Positions 56,170 through 64,000 of a stretch of DNA of 64,000 bases are shown here, piece by piece. Where the stretch lies: contig MNCI01016492.1 of the NCBI GenBank assembly GCA_015680685.1, positions 349,417 through 413,416 on the forward strand, in the 5' to 3' direction. A program made the position numbers and the translations under genes. Numbering within the stretch: the first letter of the stretch is position 1; every line of letters begins with the position of its first letter. A model generated the notes under the pieces. The model was not told the origin of the DNA, did no database searches, and saw nothing but the letters and a program-made list of their open reading frames with translations. The DNA is from Gnetum montanum (taxonomy: Eukaryota; Streptophyta; Gnetopsida; Gnetales; Gnetaceae).

Positions 56170-58460
56170 CTTGAAGCTCCATCGTTGTGAGGAAAATCTT
56201 CCTCACTACTTTTACATCTACTTCTTTCCTCACCTCACTACTAGAACCTCTAAGTATATTTGTGCTTGTTAACAAATAAAAAAAATAAAAATGTTATAAT
56301 TCATGAGAAATACATAGAAATACTAATATGAATAAAGTTAAAATTACAAAAACATCAAGATTAAGAAAATCAACAAATAACTAACAAACTAACTACAACA
56401 TTTCCCCTTATCTATAGCTATGCCACTAGGACTCACTTCATTCTCATCACCTTACATAACGAAAAAAATTCTAGGAGCCTTATACCCATACACATCCATG
56501 AGCTTTTGAGTGATCTCTTCTAGTGCAAGAAATAAAAACCCAAATTTGGTAGGATAGAATCCTCTACACTATGTTGTCTCTCCATCTTGTTACTATCTTT
56601 TTTATCATCAAACTTAAAGCCTAGGCCTTCCTTTCATTTCCCCACATTATCATGCACACTTCAAATGCCTCCAAGACATTGCTAGCCCTCATCTTCTCTA
56701 CTAGTATTTTCCTCACCCTCCTCGAAATTCTATCCTCCTAATGTTGTTTTGTGAGAAGAAAGTTTTTCTTCTTGTAAAATAACTTATTTATTCTATGCTA
56801 TTTTTGCTAGTGCTCCCATGCATAATAGCTAGTCCAAAACTTATAAATTAAGGTCTCTATGGCCAATATCTTTTAGCATTGAATACTATGTGTAGCCAAC
56901 ATGGAGTTGAGGGAATCTCTCAATCACCAATAGGAGGAAGCTATAGGATTATGATGGATCATCTTACTTCCAAGAAGATTAGCTTATAGGTTTTCTACCT
57001 CTTCCTCTAACCTAGTAATATTGAAAATTAACTTTTCATTGTCTTCCTTAGTAAAGAGTTGCTTCATTCTCAAATCCATAATGGCATTATATTTCTTCAC
57101 TATGAGAGAGGCTGTATCTATTTCATATTATATCAAAGAATTCATATTCTTTTGGATTTCATGATGATCACATACAAGAGGCTGGAGAGAAAGATCCATA
57201 ACAAATACCTTCCATCAATTAATCAAACCTATGCATTTGATAAGGTATCTATCAATTATTCCTTCAGTTAACAAAAAGAACATCAAACAATTCTAACTCT
57301 TAAAAAAGAACATGATAATCCAACTTACAAGTGCTAGCTATGGTTCTTAGCATTTTTATAAAGTTATTTACAATATTTCAAACTAATTGTTCTTTATCTA
57401 TGTGCTTTCAAAATATCCTCATGAGATGTAATAAAATAAATAAAAATAAAAATATTAATTCATAAATAAAATGAACCATGAGAAAAATAAGTTAAATAAT
57501 AAATAAATAAAATAACATTATCAACTTACCAAAGCATAGAGATCATTTTTCCTTTAATTTCTTCTTACACCACTTCTTCCTAGCCTCATATGATACAACT
57601 TCTCTTTTGGGAATAGGAGCTCAATGATGTTGAAATAGGATGCTATGTGTTCCATGTCTATGTTATCTAGCTTATGACCTACATGACAACTAGTTGGTCT
57701 TTATGAAAACATAAAAATTCAAACCTCTTCTTCATATAGATCATTCTATCATAAATACGTAAAGAGTTTGAAACTCACCTACACATACCAAATCAAAATC
57801 TAATTGCTTCTTGAAGAGTTCATTAGCCAATGCATTGTCTTCCATCCTCTTCACTACTTCTACTAATACTTCCCTATGTCTTGCTTCAATTTATTTGTTG
57901 GCCTGTTCCTCTTCTTCTTTCTTTAATATCCTCTCCACTTATTTCTTGGCTTGTATTTCTTTCTCTTTCCTCATCTTTCTTCCATCTTTTTCCTTAGCCA
58001 AAGCCTCTCACACAACTTGCTTCTTCACCTTTACTGAAATTGTTAATAATCAATGTGTGTTAATGATATTAAACTAAAATATTAAAGGATTAAAAATTAA
58101 AATAATAAACATAAAATAAAAAATATTAAATGTATAAAAATAATAGTATTAAAAATAAATAAAAATTTTTATAACTTACCTAAACTTTCCTTAACTGCTC
58201 CTTCTCTAAGTCATAGGTATCGATAGGCTCTATGACATCTATCATTTTCTTCTTTACTACATGGACCTTGTCTTATATGCCTAAGGCATATCCTCTAATT
58301 ACCTCCATATCCTACATAGGATTCCCACAAGAAAAATGCTTCATGGATAATACAACATTATTAGGTATTCAAGATTCAACCACATTCTTTAGCAATGAAG
58401 ATGCTACCTCCAACAATCCATTCAAGCTAGTAGGTAGAGTCATCATAATGCTTGTGAAAT
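56170..58460 (-). pseudogene. Antisense gene remnant of element G
   Basis: Minus-strand pieces in the order of E. At 58450-58190, NGLLEVASSLLKNVVE and IEPIDTYDLEKEQL resemble MEGVVSDMIECLERV and AEPIDLDTAEPP (exons 6-7). At 58000-57780 lies a Lys/Glu-rich coiled coil (EKDGRKMRKEKEIQAKK). At 57070-56800, RLEEEVENL, SSYW, LRDSLNSM and KFWTSYY follow EQRVESL, SRYW, IKNSVQTS and RDWRDY of exon 7. At about 56250-56170 an acidic to basic segment after ATACTTAG may be the last exon. Stops abound, many as Gln codons changed at C. Exons 1-5 are not found. Confidence 0.65.
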
Positions 58461-58603
58461 TTTAGCATAATGGATGAGGAAAGTTCTCCTCATTGAGAGC
58501 TTTCCCTTTCTAATGGATGCTAAAAGATAATAATTCCATGAAGCATCAAAGGATCCTTGTTGTCATAATTCAAAAATGAAATAGGTTGTCAAACATGTTA
58601 TAA

Positions 58604-59045
58604 CAATGAAATTAAGAATAAAATTAGTCCAACACACTAATTTTTGGTGAAAATTTCCTTGTTATGGTCAAAAACGATATGCACAAGTTACCAAAAAAGC
58701 TCAATTCTAGCTAAAACACGCTATGGGGATGAAATTCATAATGAAATTAACTTCATACACTGCTCTTTATTGAAAAAAGTGTTTTCATAGTCTAAAACAC
58801 TACCTATCTTGCTCTAGTACACTATCATGTGGGCCCCACAAATCCTATACCAAAATACCAAAAGCCAAAAATGTTGTGCTAATGAAATTGACAATGAAAT
58901 TATCCCAATCATGCTTAGAAACCTCTATCCATGATCTACATGTTGTCCACTTTAGTCAAAAATACTAACATGTGGATCCCATGGCTCTAAAATTTAAGCC
59001 TAAAGAATTGAAAATGTTGGGACAATGAAATTGATAGCTTATTTT
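58604..59045. repeat. Three ~150-bp tandem units in G
   Basis: Each starts ATGAAATTNANAATGAAATTA (58604, 58728, 58879; a partial at 59020). The array lies between the antisense gene and RT, as the 185-bp array does in D, but its sequence is different. Confidence 0.65.
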
Positions 59046-59284
59046 TCATAAATGTGTTGTAAAACGAATGTATGATGTCCACACACTACACAACTAGCTT
59101 AAACACATTGACAATAGAACATGTTCATAATTTTGAATTATTTTGATATTAAAATGTCATTATTTTAGTCATTTGTGGTCTTTCCATTAAATTGTTACTT
59201 ATTCGAATAAAAATGTAACCAAAATAAAAATTGAATATCATTTATTACGTTATTTTATCTTATTTTGACAATTATATCATGTAG

Positions 59285-59640
59285 ATGCTACTTAATGTGC
59301 TTATGTTGATTATAGGATTAAGCCATGGGGGTGTGGACACAATTGAACTTCCCTTTGAGCCTAGGTGGATCCTTTTGGTGATGTCAATTGGTCAATCATC
59401 CTTAAATACTTAAACCTTGATCCTAGAAGCCTTGTAATCCTATAGCCTTAATACCTTGGAATGGCCTAACTACTCTTGACCTAGAAGCCAAAATCATCAC
59501 ATGATATTCCCTAGTAGAACTCCTTGTTTTAATCCAAAATCATGAGAAGAAAACACTAAAGCTGTGTTTCTCACTAGAATCTTAGCTTGATTAAGACAAT
59601 CATCAAATCCGTACAGGATAACATAAGGACCTTAAGATAG
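59285..59640 (+). pseudogene. Start of RT region of element G
   Basis: GATGCTACTTAATGTGCTTATG matches GTGCCACTTAATGTGCTTATG at the pol start of D (46556). It continues with CCTAGAAGCC and AACTCCTTG-type matches to the pre-RT region, then stops near 59640. No RT motifs follow, so the rest of pol is deleted. Confidence 0.65.
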
Positions 59641-60660
59641 CCTTTATTACTTCTAACATTAACATGTGTGCTTTTAGTGTTGGTTTCCTTTCTTTGTAAA
59701 CTTAACCAAGCACATGACGTTGATAAACCCTGTAGCCTATGACAAGAGAGCCTACATGACCATTTGGCCTCAAAACACTACAATTTTTATCTAAATCTGA
59801 AAAAGAAGAAATCTAGTGTTCTCAAGCTACCCTAATGATGTCTCGTGATAGCTAGTGTTTATTCATGCAATCACTTCTAATCTCATATTTTTTTATCAAT
59901 ATTTTATTCTCTCCAAGTTGTGTTTGTAGGATGAACCTAGAGTCATCATAAAGTTGTGACTCATTGTAGTAGTAAGTCACTACATAATCTTGATGCATGA
60001 CATTTGGATAGCTTGTTTGATCATGATAACAATGCTTACCTCATATCATTCCTTTCATAGTCATATCCATATATTAATTTCAACCTTATATTATTAACAA
60101 TGAAAAGCTTTGTTTGACATTCATGCATCATGGTCTTGTGACATCTCCTATGGCATGCTTTACCAAATTAGTTCATTAAATCTCCAAACATTTCATTCAA
60201 CAAGAAAACAAATATCCAACCTTGTTATTAAAAATCAAATAAATTTTTACTCCCATAGAAAAAAAGGAAGAAAACTGTCAAGAAAGACAAGAGGACAAAG
60301 TATCTTGAAAAAAAGAAACTAATGGCTTAAAAAATAAGTGAGAGTAGTGGCCAACGAATCCTATAAGAAAGCATTGGTTGCTTTGAACATCATTACTAAT
60401 TAGAAATTCAAGCATTAAGCTAAAAAACCTCATCAACAAACAAGTACACCACTATGCCATGATCATGATGTCAAAACATTTGAAATTCTTTATTATCCTA
60501 TTTAACCATTTTTGAGTAACGTAAATACCTTATTTCATATTACCATAATTTCATTTTGACCTCAATTCATCATTTTAAGTACTCTTGTGATTAGACAACT
60601 ACTGAATCAAGTGTAGAAAGAGAGAAGCATTGGTGATGAACCTACGGTAGTGTTTCATGT
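59641..60660 (+). other. 3'UTR of G
   Basis: Non-coding; shares segments with the D 3'UTR (AAGTCACTACATAATCTTGA versus AGCGACTACATAACCTTGA) and with the older copy at 52721-53400. Confidence 0.6.
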
Positions 60661-60662
60661 TC

Positions 60663-60714
60663 TTTGTTGATTTCTTTTGAGTCAATCCTCAAAACATCAA
60701 CAAATGGGGGACAA
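60663..60714 (+). other. Polypurine tract and 9-bp stem-loop, element G
   Basis: TTTGTTGAT (60663-60671) pairs with ATCAACAAA (60696-60704). Compared with D the eighth pair is A-T instead of G-C, a compensated change. AAATGGGGGACAA follows, then the LTR. Confidence 0.8.
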
Positions 60715-61874
60715 TGAAACATGTCAAATAAAATTTTAATTATATTGGATTCAAGAGGAAAATAAATGCCTTGAATTTCTTTCAAAAATTTCATTTTGTA
60801 GCCCTACTTTTATAAAAATTTTAGAGAATTCTTACTTTGTAAAGTGTAAATCATGATATAAAACCTAAAAACCACCATGAATTATCTTAAAGTAGCATAA
60901 TTAATGTTAAATTTATTTAAAAAACTATTGTTCATAGTGCATTACTCAAAAACACTATAGTGAGAAACATTGTAGTTTTGAGGTATGAAAAGTGTTTAAA
61001 ATGCTATATATTATGTTCAAAGGCTTACCTAAGTTATGTTAACATGTAAATAGCAAATTGTGACCTATAAAACCAAGAATTGATATCATATTTGGGACTT
61101 TTGGATCATTTAAACTCTCCCAAACTTGAGGCTTTTAGAGAAAAAAGATCTAAGAGCCTAGAGCCATTTTTCTCCAGTGTTGTTCATTATGAGTAGAGGG
61201 AACCTATTGCAATCAACATTCTATGTGTTATGCTCAAAACTTTGCCTAAGCTAGGTGAACATGTAAACATCAAATTGTGACCTATAAAACCAGGAATTAA
61301 CATCATTTTGAAGAATTTTACATCCTTCAAACTCTCCCAAGCTTGAGGCTTTTAGAGTAAAGAGATTTGAGAGCCCAAAGCCATTTTTCTCCAATGTTGT
61401 CCATTCTGAGTAGAGAGAACCTATTACATTCAACATTCAAGATTAGATTAAGGAAAAAAAAGGTGTTTTGAATTCCTACATGACACACTCTACCTACCAA
61501 TGCACTAGGATTCTAATAGCATCATTGCAGAGATTTGTGGGATATCCACATTTTTGTATTTTTTTAACCTATATTCTCTACATTTTGTACTCTTTAAAAA
61601 TTAATATAGATTTTTGTAGTTTCTTTGGCCACATTTTATGTTATTTTCACTATCATTTTCAATTCACTGATAGATCTAAGGTTGGATCCATTATTCACCT
61701 ATTTTCTCATTCACTTTCACTCATATTTTAATTTGATAATAGACTTTCAAGTCCTTACGTGATTGACAAGACTACCTAAGGTACCTCAAGTTCTTTTGAT
61801 GCCCATGGATTCTAAGATAAAGCTTTTTTACATAGATCTATTCAATTTCCAACTTCAATTTTTTTATCATTATA
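60715..61874 (+). repeat. 3' LTR of element G with duplicated promoter segment
   Basis: TGAAACATGTC...TTATCATTATA. A segment of ~217 bp including CAAATTGTGACCTATAAAACC is present twice (at 61054 and 61271), giving two TATA boxes (TATAAAA at 61066 and about 61283). The 5' copy at 53400 shows no such duplication. Confidence 0.75.
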
Positions 61875-63598
61875 GATATAATTTCTAGTTATTTTTTTGT
61901 CCTTTTCTATGATCTAAACTTAGTTGTGTATTCTATATCAGGTATTTTCATTTTATAATGCATGGATATTTCTATTTATGTTTTTAATTATAACTTGTTT
62001 GTTGTGGTTTACTCTATGTATTCACCTTAATGAGCTGGGGATTGATTAGTGGTTGTTTGGGGAAACTAATAAGGCCTTCAACATTATAGTTTTCCCCTAC
62101 AAATTGATGAATGATTTTCTTTTCTTTATAAATCTATGCTCTCACTAAGCATTGAGCTATTGATCATCCACAATAATATTTTAATATGTACTGTTAGTAT
62201 AAATATTACAAGTTATCTTAGGAATAGTGACTAGCAATAAGAAAAACTTATGAAAGTTTATTTGATTCCTATCACAAGTATATGTCAAGAGTGTCAACTG
62301 GTGATAAGGAGCTTATCATAGCCCTTAGCAAATGCAATACCTAGTGAAAAAAGTTATTTAGTATCACCAAATACGGAACTCATCACATCTTATGATAATG
62401 TAATATTAGTGCATCTCATCATCAATATAATCACTAAACACAATAGTCATGATAAGTGGTAGTTATATATATTTGTTATCACTAGAGATCACATAGGTAA
62501 TAATGAAGCATTTTTTAAAATTAAATCATTATCATAGAACTTTGTGTCCATGATATCTAATGATAAGCCGTATATTTTAATTCATCTAATATGCATCAAG
62601 ACTCTTAAATGAGACCCTCACCTCCCTTTTTATTATAGCAAGAGAAGAGGTTAGGGGAAGTTCATATCCTTTAAGAAAATAATTTCTAGTTTCTACAAAA
62701 AATACTCTTGATTTTTTATTTTGTAAACTTGTTAATCTCTATGGTGATTTTTCAACTTTAGAGTCCACATGAGCTATTGTCAATTGCTACATTAATAAGA
62801 TAGAGAGTTAGAGCTATAGATTAGATGACACTGCCCTTGTTTACTTAATGTAATTCTTTTCTCTATTAGCATTGTTATCTAGAATTCTTAATTAAACTTA
62901 TGAAGTTAATTAATAAATTCTAATAACCCATTCATGAGTGATAGAAACATGGGATTGATTATTGGATTGAACAAAATTCATGATTTTATCTTGATGTTTT
63001 CTTTAGCTTTGGACCACTCCTCCAAGGATACAACTTGAACTTTGGTCATAGACAAGGTGACATTGCTACAATGAGAGTAATCTAACCCCAAATTTTGGTT
63101 GGCTCATCAACTACCATCTTGAATGTTTTTCTTATATGGGTCATCACTAAGCTTGTTCAATACATCTCACTACTAACTCTAGCATGCAAGAGAGACTTCT
63201 CATGATCTTCAAAGATGACTCTAGTGCATGTGGAACATCTCCTCTTGGACCTAAGGCATCTTAAGTATGTGGGATACATCTCACTTGATACATCTCAACT
63301 CAGGTAAATACATCTTCTCATCTAGATAGATTTCTCCTATGAAAGCTTAGCTCTTGACCAAGACATTACTTAGACCTCCAATACATCTCCATAGCATACA
63401 AAACATTCAAAAAATGCTTGTAGGAAGAAAAAATGAATCAAAAAAGGTGTCCCTACATAAAAATTCCACAAATGACACAAGTATAGACCTCTTAGTTCAA
63501 CATCATGATCCAAATTTACCAATTTTGTGGTTAATGTGAAATAATTTAGTTGAGAGGAAAACACATTTAGCATGATGGTGGGTGGGTGGGGGGGGGGG
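61875..63598. other. AT-rich flank, nothing firmly recognised
   Basis: No supported gene on either strand. ACATCTC-rich units at about 63150-63390 loosely resemble the GTAACACATCT repeats of the D 3'UTR and might be another 3'UTR. Confidence 0.4.
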
Positions 63599-63629
63599 NN
63601 NNNNNNNNNNNNNNNNNNNNNNNNNNNNN
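63599..63629. other. Assembly gap (31 N) after a poly-G run
   Basis: Follows GGTGGGTGGGTGG and a long G run; a homopolymer likely stopped the assembly. Confidence 0.9.
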
Positions 63630-64000
63630 TCACACCATGTAAGGTCCCTTAAATGAGATTAATGCATACATGTACCCTTGCACAATGGAACACCCAGTTG
63701 TTGCATACTTGCCCTCATGCCTAATAAATTGGACAAGTGAAAAACTATCAAGATGCAAATTAAGGTCACTATCGAGGAATATGTTGCTACTAGTGACACC
63801 ATGATGCACCGCATGTTTCTACCATTCTTTGTGCAGGTACAGTAGTGCCATCACCAAGCCTTGCAACACACAAAAACGGGCTATCCAATCCAACACAACC
63901 ATGGTAGAAGAAGAACATGACAGCTAGAAGAACCATCACAACCATACATGTACAATGTTAAGTGGGTGGTAACAATAGTAGGGCATAGTGTAGGAGGGCA
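63630..64000. other. Unassigned sequence at the window end
   Basis: No frame, repeat or RNA gene that I can support. Confidence 0.4.

Larger units (their letters stand above)
53400..61874 (+). mobile_element. Element G: very degraded Ty3/gypsy element with antisense gene
   Basis: LTRs at about 53400-54408 and 60715-61874 enclose, in order, a gag-pro remnant (54765-55400), antisense-gene remnant on the minus strand (56170-58460), a ~150-bp tandem repeat, a short RT start (59285-59640) and a 3'UTR. Most of pol is deleted. The order is the same as in E. No clear target duplication is visible. Confidence 0.7.

Overview
This is a gene-poor, transposon-filled stretch of a large land-plant genome. 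I find no convincing free-standing host gene. The coding traces are Ty3/gypsy LTR retrotransposons, resembling the plant Tat/Ogre side of the family: a gag domain with the DPNAHL...ALDWYRALP signature, a C-x2-H-x4-H-x4-C knuckle, an aspartic protease, RT with YVDD, RNase H, and an HHCC/DDE integrase. Primer binding sites match the 3' end of a plant-type tRNA-Asn. The species cannot be named; slow TE removal and deep nesting would suit a gymnosperm or another large-genome plant (inference).

Layout. Element A (pol from base 1, then an LTR at 3783-17583) is split by complete element B (4399-16606, + strand, TSD ACTAG on both sides). The A LTR runs directly into the interior of element D (to 52720, + strand, same family as A), which has lost its 5' gag-pro. 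D carries a palindromic array of ~185-bp repeats. That array is interrupted by an old minus-strand solo LTR (22616-24085 plus 44494-44708, TSD GCC[C/T]A). The solo LTR is interrupted by large minus-strand element E (24086-44488, TSD GAGAG). E's RT is interrupted by minus-strand element F (5' LTR 31986-33258), and a later deletion fused F's gag-protease in frame to E's integrase C-terminus. The whole A-D block lies in the 3'UTR of an older G-family copy (52721-54408), followed by degraded element G (about 53400-61874). From 61875 to the end I recognise nothing firmly.

The main discovery is a spliced gene on the strand opposite to gag-pol, located between protease and RT. In E it has about eight exons with GT-AG introns (34156-38091). 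Homologous remnants lie at the same place and in the same antisense orientation in D (17584-19990), G (about 56170-58460) and B (11325-11604). It is therefore an ancient, vertically inherited component of this lineage. Its N-terminal part weakly recalls an FCP1-like HAD fold; its C-terminal part is coiled coil followed by an acidic tail. I do not recognise the protein as a whole.

Other shared parts of these elements are: a recurring GGCC...AAACTAGC-type repeat found both after the protease stop and after the integrase stop; a stem-loop overlapping the polypurine tract; and palindromic ACGC/GCGT arrays in LTRs and a leader. Decay in E and F is almost entirely C-to-T nonsense changes without frameshifts, on both strands, as expected from deamination of methylated cytosine.
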